Shown here: one piece after another, positions 21,901 to 34,300 of the stretch
Position numbering within the stretch: the first letter of the stretch is position 1
Layout of the letters: each line of letters starts with the position of its first letter
Assembly: GCA_039090855.1 (NCBI GenBank)
Contig: CM076999.1
Span: 114,451,072 to 114,515,071, forward strand
Origin: Macrothele yani
Taxonomy: Eukaryota; Arthropoda; Arachnida; Araneae; Macrothelidae
Reading direction: 5' to 3'
DNA length: 64,000 nt
Notes under the pieces: model-generated
The model's database searches: none
Told to the model about the DNA's origin: nothing
What the model saw: the letters and a program-made list of their open reading frames with translations, nothing else
Made by a program: the position numbers and the translations under genes

Positions 21901-23995
21901 TAATTATGTCTGCATCCGTGCTGCCATTCTACTGATTTATCAGTGGATCTACATATCTTTCTCTGTTTTAAGACCACTTACTCACTCAGGGACATGCTGT
22001 CTAATTATGTCTGCATCAGTGTTGCCATTCAACTGATTTAGACTTCGGTCTACTGATAGAATTTTGTAACCTACTGATTTTTTTTTCTGTTTTAAATCCA
22101 CCTACACACTCAGGGACATGCTGTCTAATCATGTCTGCATCAGTGTTGCCATTCTACTGATTTATCAGTAGATCTACTGATTTTTCTCTGTTTTAAGACC
22201 ACTTACTCACTCAGGGACATGCTGTCTAATTATGTCTGCATCAGTGTTGCCATTCTACTGATTTTGACTTCGGTCTAGTGATATAATTTTGTAATCTACT
22301 GATTTTTTTCTGTTTTAAAGCCACCTACACACCCAGGGACATGCTGTCTAATTATGTCTGCATCAGTGTTGCAATTCTACTGATTTATCAGTAAATTTAC
22401 TGATTTTTCTCTGTTTTATGACCACTTACTCACTCAGGGACATGCTGTCTAATTATGTCTGCATCAGTGTTGCCATTCTACTGATTTTGATTTCGGTCTA
22501 CTGATAGAATCTTGTAATCTACTGATTTTTTTTTCTGTTTTAAAACCACCTAGACATTCAGGGACACGCTGTCTAATCATGTCTGCATCCGCGTTGCCAT
22601 TCTACTGATTTTTCTCTGTTTTAAAACCACTTACTCACTCAGGGGCATGCTGTCTAATTATGTCTGCATCAGTGTTGCCATTCTACTGATTTTGACTTCG
22701 GTCTAGTGATAGAATTTTGTAATCTACTGATTTTTTTCTGTTTTAAAACCACCTACACACCCAGGGACATGCTGTCTAATTATGTCTGCATCAGTGTTGC
22801 CATTCTACTGATTTATCAGTAAATTTACTGATTTTTCTCTGTTTTATGACCACTTACTCACTCAGGGACATGCTGTCTAATTATGTCTGCATCAGTGTTG
22901 CCATTCAACTGATTTTGACTTTGGTCTACTGATAGAATTTTGTAATCTACTGATTTTTTTTGTTTTAAATCCACCTACACACTCAGGGACATGCTGTCTA
23001 ATCATGTCTGCATCCGCGTTGCCATTCTACTGATTTTTTTCTGTTTTAAAACCACTTACTCAATCAGGGGCATGCTGTCTAATTATGTCTACATCAGTGT
23101 TGCCATTCTACTGATTTTGACTTCGGTCTACTGATAGAATTTTGTAATCTACTGATTTTTTTTCTGTTTTAAATCCACCAACACACTGAGGGACATGCTG
23201 TCTAATCATGTCTGCATCAGTGTTGCAATTCCACTGATATATCAGTGGATCTACTGATTTTTCTCTGTTTTAAGACTACTTACTCACTCAGGGACATGCT
23301 GTCTAATTATGTCTGCATCAGTGTTGCCATTTTACTGATTTTGACTTTGGTCTACTACTAATTTTGTAATCTGCTGATTTTTTTCTGTTTTAAAACCACC
23401 TACACACTCAGGGTCATGCTGTCTAATCATGTCTGCATCAGTGTTGCCATTCTACTGATTTATCAGTAGATCTACTGATTTTTCTCTGTTTTAAGACCTT
23501 ACTCATTCAGGGACATACTGTCTAGTTATGTCTGCATCAGTGTTGCCATTCTCCTGATTTTGACTTCGGTCTACTGATAGAATTTTGTAATCTACTGATT
23601 TTTTTTTTTTTTCTGTTTTAAAACCACCTACACACTCAGGGACATGCTGTCTAATCATGTCTGCATCAGTGTTGCCATTCTACTGATTTGTCAGTGGATC
23701 TACAGATTTTTCTCTGTTTTAAGACCACTTACTCACTCAGGGACATGCTGTCTAATCATGTCTGCATCAGTGTTGCCATTCTACTGATTTATCAGTGGAT
23801 CTACATATTTTTCTCTGTTTTAAGACCACTTACTCACTCAGGGACATGCTGTCTAATTATGTCTGCATCAGTGTTGCCATTCTGTTGATTTTGACTCCGA
23901 TCTACTGATAGATTTTTGTAATCTACTGATATTTTTCTGTTTTAAGACCACCTACACACTTAGGGACATGCTGTCTAATTATGTCTGCAGTCTGC
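15935..23995. repeat. Satellite 1: 100-122 bp monomers in a 2,056-bp higher-order array
   Basis: Two alternating monomer types share the core ggacatgctgtctaat, then tgtctgcatcagtgttgcca. The long type continues with gattttgacttcggtctact. The short type has the palindrome ctactgatttatcagtag. From about 16,700 to 23,520 a block of about 18 monomers repeats with a period of 2,054-2,058 bp, with about 3.3 near-identical copies. Diagnostic variants such as ccaacacactgaggg recur at 17009, 19063, 21121 and 23177. Monomers at both edges are more divergent. It is non-coding, and open frames inside it are repeat artefacts. Confidence 0.97.
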
Positions 23996-24460
23996 TGTTT
24001 CTGAAATCTTCAACCTGGGAACTGAAAAGAATACGAACGCGTGGGAGAAGAACGAGAGATTGTTTCATTGCTGATTGCAGCTGGATAAAAGTGTCCAGTC
24101 TGCTTGTCCCAAGAAAGGAATATCGCTTTGAAAGGGGGACATTTGGGGGATGTTCACAGAAGATAAGCCATCTCCCCTGATTGGGGAGCGCTGTTAATGC
24201 TTTCACATCGACCTCAGTGAAGATGACCCTTTGCCCTTGGGTACTCAGTTTATCTGCGTACAGCAGCTTTGTTTAGGCAGAAGTTGCAGGCACATCGTAA
24301 AATGGGTACCATTGCCAGAACAAGTTACATGAGAGAATGTACTCCATTTCGCTTTGATGAACACCAATTACCTTTCTCTTGCGGATTGTGTCAGAGTGTA
24401 GGATTTCCCTAATGGCGCAAAACGAAATGTGGAGTTTTCCTATACTGACATAAAAGGGTA
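23996..24460. other. Unassigned spacer next to satellite 1
   Basis: Short overlapping open frames at 23968-24206 have no recognisable motif. No repeat family is identified. Confidence 0.4.
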
Positions 24461-25447
24461 CGTAAGACCAGGGCCTGATTTAGGTCAGCGGAGGTCCTGT
24501 GCACATCCTATGCATGGGGCCCCTTCGATTAAAATTTTCAGCCAACAGTTGAAAAGAATATTTACTGTTAAAAAAATTGCGAGCAATTTTTCTAGTAGTA
24601 AAACATTAAAATACATCCTACATGCTAGTCAAATTTATAGACAATGTGGCTCGTAATAGACGAGCATTCACACTACTTGTGCTTCTTCGTATCCGCAAAG
24701 CTTACAGCTGTAATATTAATTACTCTGGAATTCTTTTTTTTTTTTTTTTTTATAGTATCATTTACAAAACAAATAACTATCCTCTAAGAGATATAATTTA
24801 AAACCTCTAGTCTACATAAATTTAATGGAAATGATGAACCGATGGTAGTTTAAGCTGTAAGAAGTAATCCCTCACAAAATGTTACAGCTGACAACACACA
24901 TTGTGGGATAAATTATTACAACAGTCTTTATAATATTAAATTATTAATATTAAATAATATTAAATTATTACAACAGTCTTTTAAAAAAAATAGTGTCATT
25001 TGAACTTTTTCCGTATTTTCATTTATGTGAAAATAAACCCTACATAATTATGAATATTGATTCACAAATCTTGTTCTCACAAAACTAATATTAATAAAAA
25101 TAGTTTTAGTAAATTCTACATGTTTCTGCTGAAATGCTTTTCATGTATAATATACCGCATTGCTCCGAATATAGGCTTAACCCATCATATGAGATCTCCA
25201 GGAAAAACAAACCATACCTACATGTTATTACAGGAGCGTGATTATAAGTGACACCCCATTTTTAAACAAACCATTAAAAGTGCTTGAATAAAAATATTTA
25301 AAAAATACTTGATAATTTTTAACAGTTGAATTGGCAGCAGGACATTAAAACATGGCTTTTTTTCTACCTTTTGTGGCTGCAAAATCAAGAATCATATCGT
25401 CAAAACTTAAATCTGCTGTTACATCTCTTTTAATGGACAGTATATGA

Positions 25448-26890
25448 TATTACTATAGACATCATACAAGAAGCAAGTGGAGAAATTGAAACAGTACTCG
25501 CCCAAATTTTCACTCGATGCCTTAATGAAGGGAAGATTCCTGAGGATTGGAACAATGCTACAATGATCCTGCTACATAAAAAAGGTGACATTGAGGATCT
25601 CAGGAACTACAGACCTATCAGCCTCCTATCAGTGGTTTATAAAATCTTCACTAAAGTTCTTTCACACCGCTTGAAGGTAACACTGGACATGGCTCAACCG
25701 AGAGAACAAGCTGGATTCAGGAGTGGCTACAGCACAATAGATCATATCCACGTACTGAGAGAACTAATTGAAAGAGCGAGGGAATATGAACTTCCATTGT
25801 GCATAGCTTTTATCGATTATGAAAAAGCCTTTGATTCGGTGAAACCATCAGCAGTTACCACGGCTCTGAAATCCTGCGGTATTGAAGATGCATACATTAA
25901 TATTATTAATAACATCTATGAAAATGCAAGTGCAAAGATTCGGCTGTTTGAAAATACAACACACATAATAATTGGAAAGGGAGTGAGACAAGGTGACACC
26001 ATATCTCCGAAGCTCTTTAATGCCACATTGGAGGGTGTTTTTCAGTCGCTGAGCTGGGAAAACAAGGGAATAAAGATTAATGGAGATTATCTAACCCACC
26101 TTCGCTTTGCTGATGACGTAGTCATTTTTGCAACTACCCCATCAGAGCTGCAGAGTATGATCCAGGAACTTGCTGACAAGAGTAAAGAAGTGGGATTAAA
26201 AATGAACTTTCAGAAGACAAAAGTGATGTTCAATGCTTTTACAAGAAATGAAGATTTATCGATTGATGGAGAAAAACTGGAGATAACAGATACGTATGTT
26301 TATCTTGGACAGCAGATATCAAGTGAGGGTCACATTGATGAAGAAATTAATCGGCGTACAAAACTTGCCTGGAGAGCTTTTGGAAGAAACAGCATAATTT
26401 TCAAGAGCAATATGCCATTATGTCTTAAAAGAAAAGTGTTTGATCAATGCATCCTTCCAGTGCTTACGTATGGTGCAGAGACGTGGACCTTAACTAAAAG
26501 AGACATACAAAGGCTGCAGACAACTCAAAGCAGCATGGAGAGGTGCATACTTGGTGTAACCAGGAGAGATAAGAAGAGGAACTCGTGGATCCGAAAAATG
26601 ACGAGAGTGGAAGACATCATGATCAGAGTTAAATCCCTGAAATGGCAATGGGCTGGACATACTGCCAGAAGGACAGACCATAGATGGACAGCCGAAATTT
26701 TAGATTGGATTCCAAGGGACAGGAAAAGACCCAGAAAAAGACCACATGGGAGATGGGTGGATGAAATTCGTAAATATGCGGGAGTGACATGGAGGAGACT
26801 GGCACAAGACAGACCGTTGTGGAGGAAACTTGGGGAGACCTTCGTCCAGCAGTGGATTGATAATGGTTGACAATGATGATGATGATGATG
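25448..26890 (+). mobile_element. 5'-truncated RTE-type non-LTR retrotransposon
   Basis: The insertion is bounded by a 6-bp repeat, atatga, at 25442-25447 and 26891-26896. It ends in a (GAT)n run, the simple 3' repeat typical of RTE elements. Only the 3' half of ORF2 was copied. Joining the flanks restores the reading of the hAT dimerisation domain, which fixes the boundaries. Confidence 0.9.
25449..26870 (+). CDS. RTE reverse transcriptase, partial ORF2, open frame
   Basis: The frame is open without interruption from the insertion boundary to a stop at 26870, with the first internal Met at 25563. Counting from that Met, the catalytic Asp of motif A is residue 85 (AFIDYEKAF). Motif B is RQGDTISP at 142-149 and motif C is FADD at 182-185. 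The C-terminal part after about residue 290 has the ILPVLTYGAETWTLT and WAGHTARR blocks typical of RTE and related ORF2 proteins. The apurinic endonuclease domain is absent because of 5' truncation, so the copy cannot move by itself. The absence of stops over 474 codons suggests recent insertion. Confidence 0.92.
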   Translation: MTIDIIQEASGEIETVLAQIFTRCLNEGKIPEDWNNATMILLHKKGDIEDLRNYRPISLLSVVYKIFTKVLSHRLKVTLDMAQPREQAGFRSGYSTIDHIHVLRELIERAREYELPLCIAFIDYEKAFDSVKPSAVTTALKSCGIEDAYINIINNIYENASAKIRLFENTTHIIIGKGVRQGDTISPKLFNATLEGVFQSLSWENKGIKINGDYLTHLRFADDVVIFATTPSELQSMIQELADKSKEVGLKMNFQKTKVMFNAFTRNEDLSIDGEKLEITDTYVYLGQQISSEGHIDEEINRRTKLAWRAFGRNSIIFKSNMPLCLKRKVFDQCILPVLTYGAETWTLTKRDIQRLQTTQSSMERCILGVTRRDKKRNSWIRKMTRVEDIMIRVKSLKWQWAGHTARRTDHRWTAEILDWIPRDRKRPRKRPHGRWVDEIRKYAGVTWRRLAQDRPLWRKLGETFVQQWIDNG

Positions 26891-27737
26891 ATATGAAGAG
26901 CATCAATTGACTCTTCTTTTAAACTTTAATGCTTTGTTCTTTTCAGAACCTCTAACGAGCGTTCGTTTGAACAATTGGAAATTGGTATTTTTTAAATAAT
27001 CCTGAGGCATGTGTCAACAATGGGAAAAATATGAACTAAATTCAAGTCCCTTAATTTCCCAAGGCAAGTGAGGAGATCTGTGCTCTCAGTGAATTAATTG
27101 TTTCGTCAGGATTCGAAACGTAAGGAACTCTTCAGCAAAGTCTTCTGAAAGTTCATTTGAATGCTATTTTTGCAACAATTCAGCTGCTTCCGTCTTATGT
27201 CGTTCTCGTAGACAAATCCAAATCTAGAGTCCAATTTCTCATATGACTTCCTTCTGGTTTGCAACTGTGAAACAAGATTGTCACATATTACCTAAAAAGT
27301 TTGAGTGATTAAGGAATCTCGATTATTAAAAACAACGTCTGGAGTTGATGCTTCATCTAGAAGTCGGTTCTTGGGTATTTTCTTCCTTCTTGAGGATTCA
27401 GAATCCATTTTTCTCCCTAACAACTGGTTGGATTCTTTCTCGAACAGTTCGATTTTTTTTCTCACGAAATTCAGGATGAAGTCGATAATTGACTCATATA
27501 ATGGTAAAACTAACGATAAATTGCCCAGATAACGGAAGTGCTCACTTTGTTGATTCGTTGCAATATTGTCCCAGATAATCGGTAACAAAAGAGTCTCTTT
27601 TTTCATTAATTTGGCATGAAGTGACTTAAAAATATATTTGGTTTTTGGAGGTAGTTTGGAGGCCCCCCCCCCCCAAATTCTGAGGCCATGTGCATGTGCA
27701 CCGCGTGCACTTGCAGAAATCAGGCCCTGCGTAAGAC

Positions 27738-28524
27738 CCTAATGACACAAAGGATAATTAATATCTGGCACGTGATAACATGCAAGAAAAGTTAACCAAA
27801 GCACATCAGCTACCGGCCATTTTGAAACATTTGAAGTCTCGGTTTAAATTTTTTGTACGTGTAAACTGTAAAAGCTAATACGACGGACTCAACGAATCAA
27901 TACTGTAGTGTTTCTAAGTAAGTGCAGGGAAGCCCCCACCCTCCCGAAGATATTGGGTTACAAATTAAATATTTGTTGCCCGAACGATAGCACCGCCTAC
28001 CGTTCATTACCTTCCTATTCAATACCCTCAATTCAAGATTTTTACGGATTTGGAATTTCCAAATGACGGAGGAAACATACATTTCAAAAAAAAAAAAAAA
28101 AAAAATCTGGTGGTGTGATACGAATTTACGCACTTTTGTGAATTTAGTAACAAATAAATAAATAAAATACCACTCGTATTCTCCGGCTTGATGACGACTG
28201 AGTTTGTTCGGAAGAACAAACTCCTCAACTGGCAATGGTGGGAGTAATTTATTTTATCGTGAATTGTAATTTATTTTTATTTTTGAAGAAATAAATAGCC
28301 GTGATTTAGTACATTTCTTAATGCACCTGATAGAGAACAAAATATGCACCTGGTAGAGAAGAAAATTTTATGATTTAACAACAAATTGTTTTGTTTTTTT
28401 ATTTTTCAAAACAAACATTTCCAAAGATTAATCTTTATGCGCTTAACATAATTATTACAAACAGGAACTGTTTTTCCTGTTTGTAATAAAAGGCAAGGAT
28501 ATCAAAATGTTATCTTCACTTCGG
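27738..28524. other. Unassigned AT-rich spacer
   Basis: No gene is recognised. A segment at about 28257-28312 (containing agaaataaatagccgtgattt) recurs at about 28978-29032 inside the following foldback-family fragment. Confidence 0.5.
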
Positions 28525-29480
28525 GGTTGCCAGTTAAAAGACACACAGGAAAACTGCCACTCGTCTTTCAGCAACTTGGGTGGTCTAAACGATGGCTTCT
28601 GATTATTCGTCCGAAAGGGGTCCGGGTTCGAATCCCGGTAAGGCATGAATGTTGTATAAGTCTTATGGCACTGAACAAAAAAAAAAACAAAAAAAAAAAA
28701 CGGCCACGTGCTTTTCATTAACGGGCCAGGCACAAATTGCTGTTTCTCAGAGGAACACGTTGAATGAATGTGTGGCAGTTTTACGAGGTGCCTAACGACG
28801 GGAAGGAGCAATTTTGTCTGAATTTTCATGTCGGTTCATACGAGTTTAATAACTGGCCAAAAAAGTTCGAGGGGTGGGGTGGGGTGGGGGTGTAAAAATT
28901 GCCGTTTCTTGACCTACATTGAGAACTGAATTGGGAACTCCTAACAAATTTCGAGAAAACGTTCTATGCAAGCCAATCGTGAATTGTAATTTATTTTATT
29001 TTTGAAGAAATAAATAGCCGTGATTTAGTACTTTTTGTTAAAACTACAGTGTTCGACGAAACAGCGGAATTACAGCATGACTCATTCTGTGTTCAGAGAA
29101 AGACGATAAGGTGGGATTTTTTAATAACACTGCTCTTTTATTTACTTAAGGCACTAAATATTTACATAACGTGTCAAGTTAGTAATATTTCTCATTAACT
29201 TAATTAATTCATTGGCATTTTTAACAGCTTTTAGTCCGCCGACTTTATATTCATAATGTTTACGTATCAAATCTAGTTAATAACACTGCGTTTTCACTTT
29301 GGCACAAAATATTAATTCATGGGCCTTAGACCTAAAATTTTTAATATTGTTCTACCAATGTCATATTCATAACTGCGTGAAAATGGAAATAGTAACCCCG
29401 GAAATTTCCCCCACATTCGATATTTTGTGTAAACTGCGATTGGTGCACTGTCCCTGATTTGAAAAGGTGGGGGACTTTAC
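28525..29480. mobile_element. Foldback-family element, left-arm copy
   Basis: It starts ggttgccag, then acacaggaaaactgccac, and follows the left arm of the element at 57371-59777 through caaatttcgagaaaacgtt-like and ccgccgactt-like landmarks and the first internal acttaaggcac unit. It is interrupted by a truncated SINE-1 at 28578-28700 and by an extra 55-bp segment near 28978. No opposite arm is present. It is non-coding. Confidence 0.75.
28578..28700 (+). mobile_element. Truncated SINE-1-like insertion
   Basis: It has gtggtctaa and the B box ggttcgaatcc in the SINE-1 order and a shortened body ending in an A-rich tail. The A box half of the head and most of the body are missing. It splits the foldback-family fragment. 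Confidence 0.7.
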
Positions 29481-29917
29481 CGATTGCCGTTTCCGAAAAT
29501 GCGTTGGATGTACCTCAGCTTCTTGAAACAAGTTCGAAAACAAAGAAAATTAAAAAAAAAAAAATTCTGATTTCTGACTTACTGGCATAGAATATTTTTT
29601 AAGCACTTTGTTATCATGCAGGCATTTGGTTGTAATTTCATGTTAAAATTAAATCAGTGTTTTTAATAAGTGTTCACATACGAAAATTGATTTTTTTCTT
29701 TTTTAATTTCCACTACTGTTTTTTAAATCACTGAGCTATTTACCTTTATATTTAGTCCCAAAACCAACTCTGATATTGTTCTTATTCTTTTTTTTTTTTT
29801 TCTAATTTTAATCTCATTTACACACAAATTGTTGAATATATAAAAATAAAGCCAAAAAATAATGAAATTTAGTTGGCTATTTCATGAATGCGGAAAAGTT
29901 TAATGTGGTTATGATAA
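29481..29917. other. Unassigned AT-rich spacer
   Basis: No coding or repeat signature is recognised. There are several A and T runs. Confidence 0.4.
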
Positions 29918-29926
29918 CCATTTGAA

Positions 29927-30144
29927 GCCGCCCCGGTGGCGCAGTGGTCTAAGGCGCAGGCCTCTGATCATTCGTCCGTAAGGGGTCCGGGTTCGAATCC
30001 CGTCAGGCATGGATGTTGTGTTTGCCTTACGGCACTGGCTCTCTCCCTTCCCTGGAACCAGTGACCCTAAATTAGGGGCGGGCGACTGCTTATAGCCCAT
30101 TGAGTTGCTCACGGTGGTCGTTAAACCTCCAATAAAAAAAAAAG
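29927..30144 (+). mobile_element. tRNA-derived SINE, family 1, full length
   Basis: It starts gccgccccggtggcgcagtg, has B box ggttcgaatcc at about 29990, the shared 150-bp body and a poly(A) tail. A perfect 9-bp target duplication, ccatttgaa, lies at 29918-29926 and 30145-30153. This copy reads on the plus strand. Confidence 0.95.
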
Positions 30145-30153
30145 CCATTTGAA

Positions 30154-30746
30154 ATCTCAAAATCTCAGTGTCTGTACGAGAAAAGGCGTTAGTGGGTGGA
30201 TTAGAAACAAAAAAATATTTTTTAAGAGATCCCAAAACTTAAAAAAAAAAAAAAAAAAAAGAGAATAATAAGTAAAAAGTTTTACCAATAACGCAAAACT
30301 GATTGTTTTTATTTTCTGCATTGCTGGGCCGCCCCGTGAAGGCGATCGCCCCTGTTGTCGCGATTGTCCAGCATATCCTGGTTATGGGGATTTCACTTAA
30401 TCTAGAACCAGGATTTTTATACATAGTCCCCAAAAGAAAAGCTTGAGTTCACAGGCTTTATAATTTTTACAAAGCGATAAAATATAATAATAATATATAT
30501 TATCCCGCTTTTCTTTTATTTCTCCGCCCATTCGACTTTAAATAAATCATTTATGAAGAACATCTTATTCACTTTTAAAGCATAAATTTGTTTTGCAATA
30601 ATATTTACAGTTTTTAAATTTCGTTTATACTTTTCTTACATCTCTACGGTTTTTAATGCAATCCGCAGAGTCGGATTAAGGTGGAGGTTAACGGGGCCCA
30701 CCATCACCAAGGGCCCGGGTGGCATGCTGCTACACAATAATACACG

Positions 30747-30800
<54 letters not shown>

Positions 30801-31104
30801 CTTCATCATCAGCTCGCTGAACATTCCAGAGTACCTGGCCACAAGCGCACTTCTGCTCAACTCCCCCTCTTCTTCAATGGGAGTCTTCCTTTTGGTCTCC
30901 TACCAGATGGCGTGAAACAATAAGCCCGCTTGACTCCAATGGACTCCCCATTCTCTCGACATGGCCCAGCCATTAAGTCGTGCAGCCTTCAACTCACCGA
31001 CAATCTGTGGTGAATTATAGCTTTGATATAGTCAGGGGTGATTGTGAGGTGACACAAGAAACCCTAAAACTCTCGGCTCAGTGCCAATATACAGTACATA
31101 AAAT
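30154..31104. other. Unassigned spacer with a possible hAT terminus
   Basis: Near 30666 the sequence cagagtcggattaagg followed by ggggccca resembles the termini of the local hAT elements (cag-ggcggattta, then ggcccc). No partner terminus was found, so this is only suggestive. The rest, apart from the CA microsatellite at 30748-30798, is unrecognised. Confidence 0.35.
30748..30798. repeat. (CA)n microsatellite
   Basis: This is about 25 uninterrupted CA dinucleotides. It produces a spurious Val/Cys- or His/Thr-repeat frame on either strand. Confidence 0.98.
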
Positions 31105-31211
31105 CAGGGGCGGATTTAGATCTTGGGGACCCCGCGGGGCTCTTCAGTTTCAGTGGGCCCCTGGAACTCGGAAATTAAAAAAACAGCGGAAAGGAGAATT
31201 CACCGAATTTG

Positions 31212-31325
31212 TGGGCCGCGGGTGGCCTAGTGGGCAACGTACGTGACTGTCACGGAAAGGAACTCAGGTTCGATCCTAGGCAGTTACGAACGCTCGATCC
31301 GCTAAATATCCGCCGTGCGTCGGAT
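31212..31325 (+). mobile_element. SINE-3 tRNA-derived head at the start of satellite 2
   Basis: The tRNA-like head has A box gtggcctagtggg and B box ggttcgatcct. It occurs once, directly before the first satellite monomer. The 5' target repeat tcaccgaatttg ends at 31211. The B box and downstream body match the solo SINE-3 at 7351-7632. Confidence 0.9.
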
Positions 31326-34300
31326 GGGCACGTTAAGTAGTCGGACCCCGGGTACTGGCCCCCCGGTAATAAATAAGGGCGTCTTCCTCCCCCTTTCTAC
31401 CTCACTTCCCTGTCACTTTCCTATCGGGCACTCTAGCCCAAATCTCCTAGCTTCCTATTTCTAAGGGTTGTTTAAGACCTGGGGTCAGACACTCCCTTCC
31501 TGAAATCCTCTACATATGATCTGATCTGATCTACAAGAGCATTGTGGGCACGTTAAGCCCTCGGGCCACAGGTACTGGCCCCCCGGTAGTAAATAAGGGC
31601 GTCTTCTACCTCGCTTCCGTGTCACTTTCCTATCAGGAACTCTAGCCCGAATCTCCTAGCTTCCTATTTCTAAGGGTTGTTTAAGACCTGGGGTCAGACA
31701 CTCCCTTCCTAAAATCCTCTACATATGATCTGATCTGATCTACAAGAGCATTGTGGGCACGTTAAGCCCTCGGGCCACAGGTACTGGCCCCCCGGTAGTA
31801 AATAAGGGCGTCTTCTACCTCGCTTCCGTGTCACTTTCCTATCGGGCACTCTAGCCCAAATCTCCCAGCTTCCTATTTCTAAGGGTTGTTTAAGACCTGG
31901 GGTCAGACACTCCCTTCCTAAAATCCTCTACATATGATCTGATCTGATCTACAAGAGCATTGTGGGCACGTTAAGCCCTCGGGCCACAGTTACTGACCCC
32001 CGGTAGTAAATAAGGGCGTCTTCTACCTCGCTTCCGTGTCACTTTCCTATCGGGCACTCTAGCCCAAATCTCCTAGCTTCCTATTTCTAAGGGTTGTTTA
32101 AGACCTGGGGTCAGACACTCCCTTCCTAAAATCCTCTACATATGATCTGATCTGATCTACAAGAGCATTGTGGGCACGTTAAGCCCTCGGGCCACAGGTA
32201 CTGGCCCCCGGTAGTAAATAAGGGCGTCTTCTACCTCGCTTCCGTGTCACTTTCCTATCGGGCACTCTAGCCCAAATCTCCCAGCTTCCTATTTCTAAGG
32301 GTTGTTTAAGACCTGGGGTCAGACACTCCCTTCCTAAAATCCTCTACATATGATCTGATCTGATCTACAAGAGCATTGTGGGCACGTTAAGCCCTCGGGC
32401 CACAGGTACTGGCCCCCCGGTAGTAAATAAGGGCGTCTTCTACCTCGCTTCCGTGTCACTTTCCTATCGGGCACTCTAGCCCAAATCTCCCAGCTTCCTA
32501 TTTCTAAGGGTTGTTTAAGACCTGGGGTCAGACACTCCCTTCCTAAAATCCTCTACATATGATCTGATCTGATCTACAAGAGCATTGTGGGCACGTTAAG
32601 CCCTCGGGCCACAGGTACTGGCCCCCGGTAGTAAATAAGGGCGTCTTCTACCTCGCTTCCGTGTCACTTTCCTATCGGGCACTCTAGCCCAAATCTCCCA
32701 GCTTCCTATTTCTAAGGGTTGTTTAAGACCTGGGGTCAGACACTCCCTTCCTAAAATCCTCTACATATGATCTGATCTGATCTACAAGAGCATTGTGGGC
32801 ACGTTAAGTCCTCGGGCCACAGGTACTGCCCCCGGTAGTAAATAAGGGCGTCTTCTACCTCGCTTCCATGTCACTTTCCTATCGGGCGCTCTAGCCCAAA
32901 TCTCCTAGCTTCCTATTTCTAAGGGTTGTTTAAGACCTGGGGTCAGTCACTCCCTTCCTGAAATCCTCTACATATGATCTGATCTGATCTACAAGAGCAT
33001 TGTGGGCACGTTAAGTCCTCGGGCCACAGGTACTGCCCCCTGGTAGTAAATAAGGGCGTCTTCTACCTCGCTTCCATGTCACTTTCCTATCGGGCGCTCT
33101 AGCCCAAATCTCCTAGCTTCCTATTTCTAAGGGTTGTTTAAGACCTGGGGTCAGTCACTCCCTTCCTGAAATCCTCTACATATGATCTGATCTGATCTAC
33201 AAGAGCATTGTGGGCACGTTAAGCCCTCGGGCCACAGGTACTGGCCCCCGGTAGTAAATAAGGGCGTCTTCTACCTCGCTTCCGTGTCACTTTCCTATCG
33301 GGCACTCTAGCCCAAATCTCCTAGCTTCCTATTTCTAAGGGTTGTTTAAGACCTGGGGTCGGACACTCCCTTCCTAAAATCCTCTACATATGATCTGATC
33401 TGATCTACAAGAGCATTGTGGGCACGTTAAGCCCTCTGGCCACAGGTACTGGCCCCCGGTAGTAAATAAGGGCGTCTTCTACCTCGCTTCCGTGTCACTT
33501 TCCTATCGGGCACTCTAGCCCAAATCTCCCAGCTTCCTATTTCTAAGGGTTGTTTAAGACCTGGGGTCAGACACTCCCTTCCTAAAATCCTCTACATATG
33601 ATCTGATCTGATCTACAAGAGCATTGCGGGCACGTTAAGCCCTCGGGCCACAGGTACTGGCCCCCGGTAGTAAATAAGGGCGTCTTCTACCTCGCTTCCG
33701 TGTCACTTTCCTATCGGGCACTCTAGCCCAAATCTCCCAGCTTCCTATTTCTAAGGGTTGTTTAAGACCTGGGGTCAGACACTCCCTTCCTAAAATCCTC
33801 TACATATGATCTGATCTGATCTACAAGAGCATTGTGGGCACGTTAAGCCCTCGGGCCACAGGTACTGGCCCCCCGGTAGTAAATAAGGGCGTCTTCTACC
33901 TCGCTTCCGTGTCACTTTCCTATCGGGCACTCTAGCCCAAATCTCCTAGCTTCCTATTTCTAAGGGTTGTTTAAGACCTGGGGTCGGACACACCTGTCCT
34001 AAAATCCTCTACATATGATCTGATCTGATCTACAAGAGCATTGCGGGCACGTTAAGCCCTCGGGCCACAGGTACTGGCCCCCGGTAGTAAATAAGGGCGT
34101 CTTCTACCTCGCTTCCGTGTCACTTTCCTATCGGGCACTCTAGCCCAAATCTCCCAGCTTCCTATTTCTAAGGGTTGTTTAAGACCTGGGGTCAGACACT
34201 CCCTTCCTAAAATCCTCTACATATGATCTGATCTGATCTACAAGAGCATTGTGGGCACGTTAAGCCCTCGGGCCACAGGTACTGGCCCCCCGGTAGTAAA

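Larger units (their letters stand above)
25340..27606 (-). pseudogene. hAT transposase (ZMYM1-like), C-terminal half, split by an RTE
   Basis: Recognisable blocks on the minus strand are a mid-region at 27606-27292 (LLLPIIWDNIATNQQ and a YESIIDFILNFV helix), a frame-shifted QTRRKSYEKLDSRF block near 27240, and the dimerisation block near 26900-26990 (ISNCSNERSLEVLKRTKH). The dimerisation domain resumes beyond the RTE at about 25441-25345 with LSIKRDVTADLSFDDMILDF. This order matches MYM/TTF-type hAT transposases. No N-terminal zinc finger or first catalytic block is seen, so the gene was already truncated. Stops are present. It is related to, but clearly different from, the hAT fragment at 40876-41747. 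Confidence 0.82.
24469..27729 (-). mobile_element. hAT element with nested RTE insertion
   Basis: The inverted termini are cagggcctgattt at 24469 and aaatcaggccctg ending at 27729. A perfect 8-bp target duplication, cgtaagac, lies at 24461-24468 and 27730-27737, the signature length for hAT. Its transposase runs on the minus strand and is interrupted by an RTE at 25448-26890. The element is about 1.8 kb without the RTE, so it is internally deleted relative to full hAT elements. Confidence 0.95.

Noticed and set aside
15935..23995. CRISPR-like array, because of regularly spaced repeats
   Set aside because: Repeats fill the whole monomer with no unique spacers, and the context is eukaryotic. 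This is a satellite.
30636..30915. Frames containing Val/Cys or His/Thr repeats
   Set aside because: These are translations of the CA microsatellite. No motif exists outside it.
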